Assembly (NCBI GenBank): GCA_015056625.1
Contig: SVFY01000005.1
Coordinates: 1 to 64,000, forward strand
DNA: 64,000 nt
Reading direction: 5' to 3'
Origin: Butyrivibrio sp.
Lineage (GTDB): Bacteria; Bacillota; Clostridia; Lachnospirales; Lachnospiraceae
Part shown: in pieces, positions 45,255 through 53,902 of the stretch
How the letters are laid out: each line of letters opens with the position of its first letter
Position numbering within the stretch: position 1 is the stretch's first letter
Translations under genes and position numbers: made by a program
The notes under the pieces: generated by a model
The model's database searches: none
The model's input: only the letters and a program-made list of their open reading frames with translations
What the model was told of the DNA's origin: nothing

Positions 45255-46034
45255 ATGAGTAGTGTACAGCTACTGGATAAGACTAGAAAAATAGGAAAGC
45301 TTCTTCATACAAGTAATTCTGGAAAAGTTGTTTTTAACGATATATGCAGAGTCTTGTGTGACATTTTATCCTCAAACATGTTTGTGATAAGCAAAAAGGG
45401 CAAGGTCTTAGGAATTGGTGAAAGCAAGGACGTTGAGTCCATCAGTAACCTCTTATCCTGCAGCGTTGGTTCTTTTATTGATCCTATGTTAAATGAAAGG
45501 CTCCTTACGATCCTTTCCACAAAGGAAAATGTAAATCTGGAGACTTTGGGATTCGAAGGCATTGACTCATCTAAATTCCAGGCTATCATCACACCTATTG
45601 AGATAGCTGGCGAGAGACTTGGAACCTTGTTTATGTACAAGACAGATAAGCCCTACGATATTGATGACATTATCCTTTGCGAGTATGGAACAACAGTTGT
45701 TGGCCTTGAAATGCTAAGGGCGGTCAATGAAGAAAACGCAGAGGAGAGCAGAAAGCTGGCGGTTGTTAAATCTGCCATAGGAACCCTTTCCTTCTCCGAG
45801 ATGCAGGCCATAATCCATATCTTCGATGAACTTGATGGAATGGAGGGAGTGCTGGTTGCAAGTAAGATTGCTGACAGGGTTGGAATAACAAGGAGTGTTA
45901 TTGTAAATGCCCTTCGCAAATTTGAAAGTGCCGGGGTAATAGAATCGAGATCTTCAGGAATGAAGGGCACTTACATCAAAGTAACCAACGATGTGGTATT
46001 TGGTGAGATCAAAAAACTAAAGCAGGAAATATAA
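45255..46034 (+). CDS. codY: GTP- and branched-chain amino acid-sensing regulator CodY
   Basis: CodY represses nutrient-scavenging and amino acid synthesis genes when GTP and Ile/Leu/Val are abundant. The 259-residue protein has an N-terminal GAF-type ligand domain (about 1-155), a linker helix, and a C-terminal winged helix with the family motif ASKIADRVGITRSVIVNALR (about residues 200-219). Length and end-to-end layout fit CodY. The ribosome site is AAAAAGGAG. Its presence is relevant to the ilv/leu genes and relA elsewhere in this window, since (p)ppGpp lowers GTP. It sits immediately upstream of the flagellar operon, as in Bacillus. Confidence 0.96.
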   Translation: MSSVQLLDKTRKIGKLLHTSNSGKVVFNDICRVLCDILSSNMFVISKKGKVLGIGESKDVESISNLLSCSVGSFIDPMLNERLLTILSTKENVNLETLGFEGIDSSKFQAIITPIEIAGERLGTLFMYKTDKPYDIDDIILCEYGTTVVGLEMLRAVNEENAEESRKLAVVKSAIGTLSFSEMQAIIHIFDELDGMEGVLVASKIADRVGITRSVIVNALRKFESAGVIESRSSGMKGTYIKVTNDVVFGEIKKLKQEI

Positions 46035-46089
46035 TTTGCCGATGTATATTGTATAAACAATAACAGCGACATGGATGTGAAATATGATG

Positions 46090-46129
46090 AAAGGATTTAT
46101 CAGATATGGTAAATCCTTTCTTTGTTTTT
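46090..46129 (+). terminator. Rho-independent terminator after codY
   Basis: AAAGGATTTA (46090-46099) pairs exactly with TAAATCCTTT (46110-46119) around a ten-base loop, followed by a T-rich tail. It separates codY from the flagellar genes. Confidence 0.85.
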
Positions 46130-46241
46130 ACATAGATTTTGTGTAGGCTCGATGTAAAAAACACAACATAAAGTATATTATGCTTGTAATTTACATAAAA
46201 AAATTTTATTATTAAATAGAATAATAAGGAGGAGTGGGTCT

Positions 46242-46637
46242 GTGATTAATAGCAATGTATTTGATTACATTAATGTTATGGACAAGGCTTCAGATGCAGC
46301 CTGGACCAGAAACGAGATAATTGCCAATAACATTGCCAATGTTGACACACCAGGCTACAAGAGGCAGGATCTCAATTTTGAAGACGAGCTTGAAAGGGCT
46401 CTTGGTCATAACAGATACAAGACCATGGACGAGAAGGTTGCAAATCTTAAAAACAAGCACCTTGAGGCCAGAGTTGTCAATGATTATTCAGGCTTTTCTT
46501 ATAGGACCGACAAGAATAACGTCGATATCGACACTGAAAACGTTATGCTTGCAGCAAACCAGCTCAAGTATCAGGGACTTATGTCAGGACTTAAGCATGA
46601 ATTCAGCACCCTGACTATGGTTACCAAGTCTACATGA
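46242..46637 (+). CDS. flgB: Flagellar basal-body rod protein FlgB
   Basis: FlgB is part of the proximal rod. The 131-residue protein carries the N-terminal rod motif NIANVDTPGYKRQDLNFE and the C-terminal hydrophobic-heptad helix LAANQLKYQGLMSGL. Translation begins at GTG 46242 after AAGGAGGAG (46226-46234). It is the first gene of the flagellar operon; the 120 bases upstream, after the codY terminator, are AT-rich with a TATTAT (46176-46181) but no convincing partner -35 box. Confidence 0.95.
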   Translation: MINSNVFDYINVMDKASDAAWTRNEIIANNIANVDTPGYKRQDLNFEDELERALGHNRYKTMDEKVANLKNKHLEARVVNDYSGFSYRTDKNNVDIDTENVMLAANQLKYQGLMSGLKHEFSTLTMVTKST

Positions 46638-46650
46638 TAGGAGGCACTAG

Positions 46651-47097
46651 ATGAGCATATTTGATTCTTTTAATATCAATTCATCAGGTATGACTGCTCA
46701 GAGATTCCGTATGGATATCATCTCTGAGAATATAGCCAATTCCAATACCACAAGGACTGCTGACGGAACTCCTTATGTGAGAAAGGTTGTGACATTTTCT
46801 GAAAAAGGCACCCAGACTCCATTTTCAAGGATTCTCAATGAGAGACTTGATCACTACTCAGGAAGAGGTGTCAAGGTTTCATCTGTTCAGGATGATACCT
46901 GGACCCAGATGAACATAGTTTATGATCCATCCCATCCAGATGCGGATGAATATGGCTATGTTACATACCCTAATGTCAATACAGTCACAGAAATGACTAA
47001 CCTCATAGATGCAAGCCGTTCCTATGAGGCCAATGTTACAGCATTTAATGCCAGCAAGAACCTGGCTACCAGGGGTCTTGATCTTGGAAATACTTGA
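46651..47097 (+). CDS. flgC: Flagellar basal-body rod protein FlgC
   Basis: FlgC is the second proximal rod subunit. The 148-residue protein has N-terminal SSGMTAQRFRMDIISENIAN and the C-terminal sequence EMTNLIDASRSYEANVTAFNASK, both family signatures. The stop of flgB is 14 bases upstream and AGGAGG precedes the ATG. fliE follows after 22 bases. Confidence 0.96.
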   Translation: MSIFDSFNINSSGMTAQRFRMDIISENIANSNTTRTADGTPYVRKVVTFSEKGTQTPFSRILNERLDHYSGRGVKVSSVQDDTWTQMNIVYDPSHPDADEYGYVTYPNVNTVTEMTNLIDASRSYEANVTAFNASKNLATRGLDLGNT

Positions 47098-47119
47098 TAA
47101 ACAGCTTTAGGAGGGGATT

Positions 47120-47464
47120 ATGGCATCTCTTGATATTTCTCAGCTTAGAAATGTTACCAGTGATGTGATAAGGCATGCAGAAAAGACAAATAGCAGAGTT
47201 TATAATGTTCTTGGCGATTCCGGGGAAGGGAATGATGAGTCTTTTAAGAGCATTTTTGCAGCAGTAGTAGACAATATATCAACTACTAATGCATATTTGT
47301 CTGATGCAGAAAATGAGGAGATCAAATGGGCACTGGGGCAGACTGATAATACCCATGATCTTTCAATAGCACTTCAGAAGGCAAGCACAACATTGCAGTA
47401 CACAGTTGCAATAAGAGATAGGGCGCTTTCAGCATATAGAGAATTAACTCAGATGCAGATCTGA
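47120..47464 (+). CDS. fliE: Flagellar hook-basal body protein FliE
   Basis: FliE joins the MS ring to the rod. The 114-residue protein is helical, with the family's C-terminal block ALQKASTTLQYTVAIRDRAL and YRELTQMQI. AGGAGGGG precedes the ATG. Position between flgC and fliF is the conserved order. Confidence 0.93.
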   Translation: MASLDISQLRNVTSDVIRHAEKTNSRVYNVLGDSGEGNDESFKSIFAAVVDNISTTNAYLSDAENEEIKWALGQTDNTHDLSIALQKASTTLQYTVAIRDRALSAYRELTQMQI

Positions 47465-47511
47465 TCTGTTTTGTTTTAGTGTGTTTTAGTTAATAGAGGG
47501 GAGGGAGAAAT

Positions 47512-49131
47512 ATGCCAGAAAGATTTAGGGCTATTTGGCAGAAGGTTCTCGATTGGTGGAATGGTTTTACAGCCAGGCAAAAGACCTTGATAATAGGTGC
47601 CAGCACGGTTGTACTATTGACCATCATTATTTTGGTGTCTGTATTAAATCAGCCACAATATGTTACTTTGGTAAATGCCAATTCTACCAAGGAGGCATCC
47701 GAGATCAAGGAGCTCCTTGATTCCAACGCGGTCAATTATAAAATGTCAGATGATGGATTGGAGTTCCGTGTCCTTAAAAAGGATCAGGGAAATGCCAGTC
47801 TTCTTTTGGGTGCCAATGACATCCAGTCCTATGCATACAGCATTGATAATGTAACAAATGGAAGCTTTTCCACAACAGAATCTGACAAGCAGAAAAAGTA
47901 CGTACTTTATCTCGAGAGCAGACTTGAGCAGGACTTCATCTCCAAGTTTGAAGCTATAAAGTCTGCCAATGTTCAGCTAAACATCCCCGACAATGATGGA
48001 ACACTTATAGGCAATCAGGAAGAGGCTTCTGCGTGGATACTTTTGCAGCTTAGTGAAGACGGAAAGTTCGATGAGGAAAATGCAGCCTTTTTGGCTAAGG
48101 CTGTTGCAGTAGCAGTAGGAAATGAGAACACTGACAATATTGTGATCCTTGATACGGAAGGCAACATGCTCTTTTCCGGAGGGGAAGATACAACTACTTC
48201 AGGGCTTGCATCAACTCAGCTGTCTGTAAAGGCCAAGGCTGAGCAGCTTGTTAAGTCTGAGGTCAAAAAGGTTCTGCTTGGCACCAAGTTATACGACAAC
48301 ATCGAAGTTGCAAGTAACCTGGTAATGGATTTTTCAAAAAAAGAAGTTACAGACCATCAGTACACTCCTGCAGAGGACCAGACTCAGGGTGTTTTAAGCC
48401 ATGAGGATACATACAATGCAGAGAATGTAAATGGTATAAGCGGTATTCCTGGAACAGATTCAAACGCAGATGATGAGACAACTTATGTGACACTGGATGA
48501 CACCAACTCCACATCCTCCATCACAGAGGAGTCAAGAGACTATCTTCCAAATGAGAAGATTACTACAGAGTCAAGTGTCCCTGGAGCTATCAAATATAAC
48601 GAGTCTTCAATTTCTGTTACTGCTATCAATTATCTTGTTATGAAGCAGGAAGATTACAAGGCAGATGAACATGACGGAGCTACCTGGGAGGACTTTAAGG
48701 CTGGTAATACTGAGCCTGTAGCAATAGAAGTTCCGGAAGAAATGATAAATGTTGTTTCAAAGGCAACTGGTATCAAGGCTGAGAATGTTGCAATGGCTGC
48801 ATATACAGAGTATGTGTTCTTTGACAGAACAGGTGCAAATATCACTGTCACAGATATCCTTCAGATCGTGCTGATCCTGGTAATACTTGGACTCCTTGCA
48901 TTTATCATCATAAGGAGCATGTGGACTTCCAAGAAGACGGAAGAAGAGCCGGAACAGCCAGAGCAGCTTTCTGTCGAACAGCTCCTTGAGTCAACTCCAG
49001 ATGAGGTTCTTACAGATATCGAGATGGATACAGGATCTGAAACCAAGAGACTTATTGAAAAGTTTGTGGATGAGAATCCGGAAGCAGCTGCAACGCTTCT
49101 TCGAAACTGGCTCAATGAGGATTATGGCTGA
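47512..49131 (+). CDS. fliF: Flagellar MS-ring protein FliF
   Basis: FliF forms the inner-membrane MS ring. The 539-residue protein has an N-terminal transmembrane helix (about 24-45), the ring-building motifs (VNANSTKEASEIKELLDSN and ESRLEQDFISKFEAIKSANV), a variable Ser/Thr/Asp-rich middle, and a second helix at about 447-468. The C-terminal cytosolic tail contains the FliG-binding segment ending AATLLRNWLNEDYG. The start follows AGGGGAGGGAG. Confidence 0.96.
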   Translation: MPERFRAIWQKVLDWWNGFTARQKTLIIGASTVVLLTIIILVSVLNQPQYVTLVNANSTKEASEIKELLDSNAVNYKMSDDGLEFRVLKKDQGNASLLLGANDIQSYAYSIDNVTNGSFSTTESDKQKKYVLYLESRLEQDFISKFEAIKSANVQLNIPDNDGTLIGNQEEASAWILLQLSEDGKFDEENAAFLAKAVAVAVGNENTDNIVILDTEGNMLFSGGEDTTTSGLASTQLSVKAKAEQLVKSEVKKVLLGTKLYDNIEVASNLVMDFSKKEVTDHQYTPAEDQTQGVLSHEDTYNAENVNGISGIPGTDSNADDETTYVTLDDTNSTSSITEESRDYLPNEKITTESSVPGAIKYNESSISVTAINYLVMKQEDYKADEHDGATWEDFKAGNTEPVAIEVPEEMINVVSKATGIKAENVAMAAYTEYVFFDRTGANITVTDILQIVLILVILGLLAFIIIRSMWTSKKTEEEPEQPEQLSVEQLLESTPDEVLTDIEMDTGSETKRLIEKFVDENPEAAATLLRNWLNEDYG

Positions 49132-49173
49132 TCAGTTTCTTTTTAATAAAAAAGTTTTTGTGAGGGAGTTGTA

Positions 49174-50208
49174 ATGATGGACATGGAAACTGGCGGAAAT
49201 CCCTTAATCGCCGATTTTACGGGAACTCAAAAAGCAGCGATTCTTCTGATCGCCCTCGGGCCAGAAAAGTCATCTGCCATATTCAAGCATCTCAAGGAAG
49301 AGGAGATTGAGGAGCTGACACTGGAAATTGCCAATACAAGAAGTGTCACATCCCAGATCAAGGAAGCCGTCCTTGAAGAGTTTTACGGGGTTTGCCTTGC
49401 TCAGCAGTATATCGCTGAAGGTGGTATCACCTACGCTAAAGAGCTTCTTGAGAAAGCTCTCGGTGAAGATAAGGCTCTTGATGTTATCAGTAAGCTTACT
49501 GCATCACTTCAGGTTAAGCCTTTCGAGTTTATCCGTAAAACTGAGCCATCACAGCTCCTCACTTTCATACAGGATGAGCACCCTCAGACAATTGCTCTTA
49601 TTCTTTCCTATATGTCTGCGTCACAGAGTGCTATGATCCTTTCAGCCCTTGCTCCTGACAGACAGGCTGATGTAACCAAGCGTATTGCATCCATGGACAG
49701 AACAAGTCCGGATACTATCAAAGAGGTTGAAAAGGTATTGGAATCAAAGCTGTCTTCTCTGGTAAACCAGGATTATACAATCATTGGTGGTGTAGATGCA
49801 GTAGTAGAAATCCTCAATACTGTAGATCGTGCCACAGAGAAACATATTATGGAAACTCTGGAAATCGAAGAGCCAGAGCTTGCAGACGAGATCAGAAAGA
49901 AGATGTTCGTATTCGAAGATATCCTTCTTCTGGACGACCGTTCTATTCAGAGAGTGCTGCGTGAGGTTGAGAACTCTGACCTTGCTCTTGCATGTAAGAG
50001 TGCTACTGAGCAGGTACAGACTGCAATCTTCAATAACCTCTCTAAGCGTCTGGCAGCTATGATCAAAGAAGATATGGACTTCATGGGACCTGTTCGTATG
50101 AAGGACGTTGAAGAAGCTCAGCAGAAGATCGTCAATGTTATCAGAAAGCTTGAGGATTCTGGTGAGATCGTAATCTCCAGAGGTGGAGGTGATGAGCTAG
50201 TTGTCTAA
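49174..50208 (+). CDS. fliG: Flagellar motor switch protein FliG
   Basis: FliG couples torque generation by MotAB to rotor rotation. The 344-residue protein has the N-terminal FliF-binding domain (GTQKAAILLIALGPEKSS), the middle domain with the E-H-P-Q-T motif (about 127-131), and the C-terminal domain with the charged helix FEDILLLDDRSIQRVLREV that contacts the stator. Two adjacent ATG codons at the start make the exact first residue uncertain by one. Confidence 0.97.
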   Translation: MMDMETGGNPLIADFTGTQKAAILLIALGPEKSSAIFKHLKEEEIEELTLEIANTRSVTSQIKEAVLEEFYGVCLAQQYIAEGGITYAKELLEKALGEDKALDVISKLTASLQVKPFEFIRKTEPSQLLTFIQDEHPQTIALILSYMSASQSAMILSALAPDRQADVTKRIASMDRTSPDTIKEVEKVLESKLSSLVNQDYTIIGGVDAVVEILNTVDRATEKHIMETLEIEEPELADEIRKKMFVFEDILLLDDRSIQRVLREVENSDLALACKSATEQVQTAIFNNLSKRLAAMIKEDMDFMGPVRMKDVEEAQQKIVNVIRKLEDSGEIVISRGGGDELVV

Positions 50209-51076
50209 TCTTTTTAAAGCTGGTTACGTAACCTATGACAGCACGGAAACACGAATAATAGATAGTAATGATCTTGCAAATAAAAAGATCGAAGCCTTTC
50301 AGGAACAGGAACTAAAACGCCAGAGAGCCCAGATGCCACAGGATGACACTTTTTCTGACATGGACAAGGGAGATGACTTTGTACCTGGTATTGAAATGGA
50401 ACAGCTTTCTCAACTAACAGAGGATCAGAGTATGCTTGAGTCAGTCGCTGATCCTCAGTTTGATATGGAAGCAATGCAGGCTGAGATGGACCTTAAGATC
50501 CAGCAGGCCCAGGAGCAGGCAGATATGATCATCCAAAACGCCCAGCAGCAGGCTGATGCCATTATGCAGGATGCCATGCAGAGGGGACATGATGAGGGCT
50601 ATCAGGCTGGATATCAGGAAGGCGCCATGGCAGCCCAGGCCCTTAAGGATGAGATCGATCAGCAAAGAGGTGACCTTGAAAAGGAGTACCAGCAGATAGT
50701 TGATGAGCTTGAACCAGAGATGGTGGATGTTCTTACCCAGATCTATGAGCATGTTTTCAATATAGAGCTCAGGGATGACAAGGGGATAATCCTTCATCTC
50801 TTAAAGACGACTCTTTCAAGGATAGAGCCAGGAAAGGACCTGATTGTTCATGTTTCATCTGATGACTATGATGACATCATGGATGAAAAAGAGACCTTGA
50901 ATGCCTGTGTTACTTCTCCTAATACCACAATGGAGATCATTGAAGATCCGCTTCTTAAAGAAAATGAATGCATGATCGAGTCTGACAGCGGCGTATTTGA
51001 CTGTAGCCTCGGTGTTGAACTGTCAGAGATATCCAGAAAACTTAAGCTTTTGTCCTTTGACAGAAAAAGAAGATAA
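50201..51076 (+). CDS. fliH: Flagellar assembly protein FliH
   Basis: FliH is the stator-like regulator of the FliI export ATPase. The 291-residue protein has an acidic N-terminal region, a Gln-rich coiled coil (about 80-130) with a GxxxG-like HDEGYQAGYQEGAM stretch, and a C-terminal domain resembling V-ATPase subunit E. Translation begins at TTG 50201, overlapping the fliG stop by eight bases, with a perfect GGAGGTGAT ribosome site inside fliG (50185-50193). Confidence 0.9.
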   Translation: MSNLFKAGYVTYDSTETRIIDSNDLANKKIEAFQEQELKRQRAQMPQDDTFSDMDKGDDFVPGIEMEQLSQLTEDQSMLESVADPQFDMEAMQAEMDLKIQQAQEQADMIIQNAQQQADAIMQDAMQRGHDEGYQAGYQEGAMAAQALKDEIDQQRGDLEKEYQQIVDELEPEMVDVLTQIYEHVFNIELRDDKGIILHLLKTTLSRIEPGKDLIVHVSSDDYDDIMDEKETLNACVTSPNTTMEIIEDPLLKENECMIESDSGVFDCSLGVELSEISRKLKLLSFDRKRR

Positions 51077-51088
51077 CGGTGAACATTT

Positions 51089-52447
51089 ATGCTTGTTTCG
51101 TCAGTTGATGTATCTAAATACAAAAAGATGCAAAATGCTCCATTTTACCGGACCAGAGGTAAGGTGGTCAATGTAATAGGACTTACTATTGAGTCGGCAG
51201 GACCAGATGCCAAGCTTGGGGATATCTGTCTTATCTACCCCAAGAAAAAAGACAATGAGTCCCTTACTGAGTTTGTGGCAAAACCAGCCATGGCTGAAGT
51301 TGTAGGTTTTAAGGATGGCCATGTTCAGCTGATGCCCTATGAGAACACCAGTGGCATTGGCAGTGGAAGTATTGTAGAAAACACGGATTCTCCCCTTCGC
51401 GTAAGCGTAGGTGAAGGACTTCTTGGAAAGACTCTGGACGGACTTGGAAGAATTGATGGTACCAGCTACGGCCAGGGAACCTCCCTTGAGGGAGGTGTTG
51501 CTTATTCTGTTGAGAATCAGCCACCGGATCCCATGACCAGAGATCCTATTTCAGAAGTTCTTTCTCTTGGAGTTAAGGCTGTGGACGGCCTTTTAACTGT
51601 TGGTAAAGGCCAGCGTATTGGAATATTTGCTGGTTCCGGCGTTGGTAAGTCCACACTTCTTGGAATGTTTGCGAGAAACACTCAGGCGGACATAAACGTC
51701 ATTGCACTTATTGGAGAGCGTGGCAGGGAGGTCCGTGAGTTCATAGAAAGAGACCTTGGTGAAGAGGGTATGCGAAGATCCATAGTGGTCTGTGCAACCT
51801 CTGACAAGCCAGCCCTTGAGAGACTTAAGGCTGCCAAGACAGCTACTTCAATAGCTGAGTACTTCAGAGATAAAGGCAAGGACGTCCTACTTATGATGGA
51901 TTCCCTTACCCGTTTTTCCATGGCTCAGCGAGAAATTGGACTGGCTTCAGGAGAACCACCTGTATCCAGAGGATATCCGCCGTCAGTTTACGCGGAGATG
52001 CCAAAGCTCCTTGAAAGAGCTGGAAGATCCAGAAGCGGATCCATCACAGGTCTTTATACAGTCCTCGTTGATGGTGATGATATGAATGAGCCCATTACCG
52101 ATACTGCAAGAGGTATCTTAGATGGCCATATAGTTTTGAATCGTAAGCTGGCGCAAAAGAATCACTATCCGGCTATAGACGTGCTGGCAAGTATTTCCAG
52201 ATGTATGTCTGCCATTGCAGATCCAGAGCACAAAAAAGCTGCAGGTAAACTCAAAAACGTACTTGCTACCTATAATGATGCTGAGGATCTTATCAATATC
52301 GGTGCTTATAGAAATGGCGCCAATAAAAATATTGACTATGCTCTGTCCAAGATAGAGATGGTTAATAATTTCCTGATGCAGGAGACAGATGAGAAATTCT
52401 CTTTTGAAGAGATAAGAGCGCAGCTCATCAATATGTTTGCGGATTAA
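51089..52447 (+). CDS. fliI: Flagellum-specific export ATPase FliI
   Basis: FliI energises substrate unloading for the flagellar type III export gate. The 452-residue protein has the Walker A motif GIFAGSGVGKSTLLGMFA, a Walker B strand VLLMMDSLTRF, and the F1-beta-like SGEPPVSRGYPPSVYAEMP segment. It starts 12 bases after fliH and is followed by fliJ after 13 bases. Confidence 0.97.
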   Translation: MLVSSVDVSKYKKMQNAPFYRTRGKVVNVIGLTIESAGPDAKLGDICLIYPKKKDNESLTEFVAKPAMAEVVGFKDGHVQLMPYENTSGIGSGSIVENTDSPLRVSVGEGLLGKTLDGLGRIDGTSYGQGTSLEGGVAYSVENQPPDPMTRDPISEVLSLGVKAVDGLLTVGKGQRIGIFAGSGVGKSTLLGMFARNTQADINVIALIGERGREVREFIERDLGEEGMRRSIVVCATSDKPALERLKAAKTATSIAEYFRDKGKDVLLMMDSLTRFSMAQREIGLASGEPPVSRGYPPSVYAEMPKLLERAGRSRSGSITGLYTVLVDGDDMNEPITDTARGILDGHIVLNRKLAQKNHYPAIDVLASISRCMSAIADPEHKKAAGKLKNVLATYNDAEDLINIGAYRNGANKNIDYALSKIEMVNNFLMQETDEKFSFEEIRAQLINMFAD

Positions 52448-52460
52448 GAGATGATCGCTT

Positions 52461-52916
52461 ATGGCAAGATTTGTTTACAGAATGCAGAGCGTTCTTAATA
52501 TCAAGCAACAGACTGAGAACCAGACCAAGATGGAGTTTGCCCTTGCACAAAATGAACTCAATCAGCAGCTTGATATTCTGGATGAATACATTCAAAGAAA
52601 AGAAAAATATCTGAAAGAAGCTGAAGAACTTCGAAATGAAGACTCTTTAAAGCTTCAGGATATTTTAGACAACCAGTATGCCACAGCACAGATGGATGTC
52701 ATGATAAAACAGCAGTCCATGGTGGTAAAGCAGTATGAAGAACGGGTTGAAAAAGTAAGAGTAAAGCTTACAAGAAACATCCAGGAAAGGAAGATGCAGG
52801 AATCTTTAAGGGAAAGGGCTTTTGCAGAATTTCTTGAGGAACAGAAACAGGAAGAAGCTAAAGAGAACGACCAAAGAAGCAGCTTTACCTATGCACAAAG
52901 ACAAAAGGAAGAATAA
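52461..52916 (+). CDS. fliJ: Flagellar export chaperone FliJ
   Basis: FliJ is the central stalk of the FliI ring and an escort chaperone. The 151-residue protein is one long charged coiled coil beginning F-V-Y-R-M-Q-S-V-L-N-I-K, with the family's Arg/Gln/Glu pattern throughout. It lies between fliI and the MotE-like gene, three bases from the latter. Confidence 0.9.
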   Translation: MARFVYRMQSVLNIKQQTENQTKMEFALAQNELNQQLDILDEYIQRKEKYLKEAEELRNEDSLKLQDILDNQYATAQMDVMIKQQSMVVKQYEERVEKVRVKLTRNIQERKMQESLRERAFAEFLEEQKQEEAKENDQRSSFTYAQRQKEE

Positions 52917-52919
52917 TAA

Positions 52920-53882
52920 ATGGCTGATACCAGTTTATTAAATGGCCCACAGGACCCCAAAGCGGCCAAGGCCAAACTAAAAGCAGATAAAAAAGAATAT
53001 GCAAAGAAATTAAAAGAGCAAAGAAAAGCCCAGAAGGAACAGGAGAGGGAATTTGCTGACAGAACCGCTGAGATCAATGGCGACAACGCCGGTGGTTTTG
53101 CCACCATTGTCATCACTTTTCTTATCATACTTATATGGCTTGCTATCATGGCTCTTTTGGTAAAGCTTGATGTTGGCGGATTTGGATCAGATATTCTTGC
53201 GCCGCTCATAAAAGACGTTCCTTATCTTAACCTGATCCTTCCAGATGGCGCGGTTCAAAAAGAAACTGAAACAACCCAGATCGTTGTTGATGGAACCACT
53301 ATAACAGATGGGACAACAGGCACTGATGGTACAACGAGCCTTGCTACACTTGATGATGCCCTGGCATATATAAAGAGACTTGAAAAGGCTCTTCAATCTG
53401 AGATGGAGCAAAACAGTGCTCTTACTGCAGAAAACGAGAAATTAAAAGCTGAAGTTGCAAGACTTGAGCCATTTGAACAGCAGCAAAAGGCATTTTATGA
53501 GGAAAAGGCCAAGTTCTATGAGGAGGTTGTTTATGGGGAAAACGCTCCTGACGCAGAACAATACCAGGCCTACTATGAGATGATAGATCCAGACAACGCT
53601 GCAGAAATCTATAAAAAGATCATTCAGGGACAGGCTGATGATGCAGCTATAAAGGCATTTGCTACCACTTATTCAGGTATGAAGGCCAAGTCCGCTGCCA
53701 AGATATTTGATGAAATGGTAAAAGAAAACCAGATCACGCTGGTGGCCAAGATACTGGCTCAGATGAGTGTTGAGACAAGGGGAGATATTCTGGCAGCCAT
53801 GGAAGAAGCAAACGCGGCCAAGCTGACACAGCTCCTTGAGCCTACTTCACTTGAGAATAAAACCACAAAAGTTACTGGTTAA
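52920..53882 (+). CDS. MotE/YlxF-like flagellar operon membrane protein with MgtE N-terminal-like domain
   Basis: This 320-residue protein matches the gene found between fliJ and fliK in many Firmicutes (ylxF in Bacillus). A basic N-terminal stretch (about 10-45) precedes one transmembrane helix (about 58-82). An outer Thr/Gly-rich linker and coiled coil (about 140-190) follow. The C-terminal 90 residues resemble the helical superhelix of the MgtE N-terminal domain, with DPDNAAEIYKKI and MKAKSAAKIFDEM repeats. Such proteins are suspected stator or assembly chaperones. The next gene is unexpectedly a GH9 cellulase. Confidence 0.85.
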   Translation: MADTSLLNGPQDPKAAKAKLKADKKEYAKKLKEQRKAQKEQEREFADRTAEINGDNAGGFATIVITFLIILIWLAIMALLVKLDVGGFGSDILAPLIKDVPYLNLILPDGAVQKETETTQIVVDGTTITDGTTGTDGTTSLATLDDALAYIKRLEKALQSEMEQNSALTAENEKLKAEVARLEPFEQQQKAFYEEKAKFYEEVVYGENAPDAEQYQAYYEMIDPDNAAEIYKKIIQGQADDAAIKAFATTYSGMKAKSAAKIFDEMVKENQITLVAKILAQMSVETRGDILAAMEEANAAKLTQLLEPTSLENKTTKVTG

Positions 53883-53902
53883 AATGTTTTGAGGAGAGTG
53901 TT

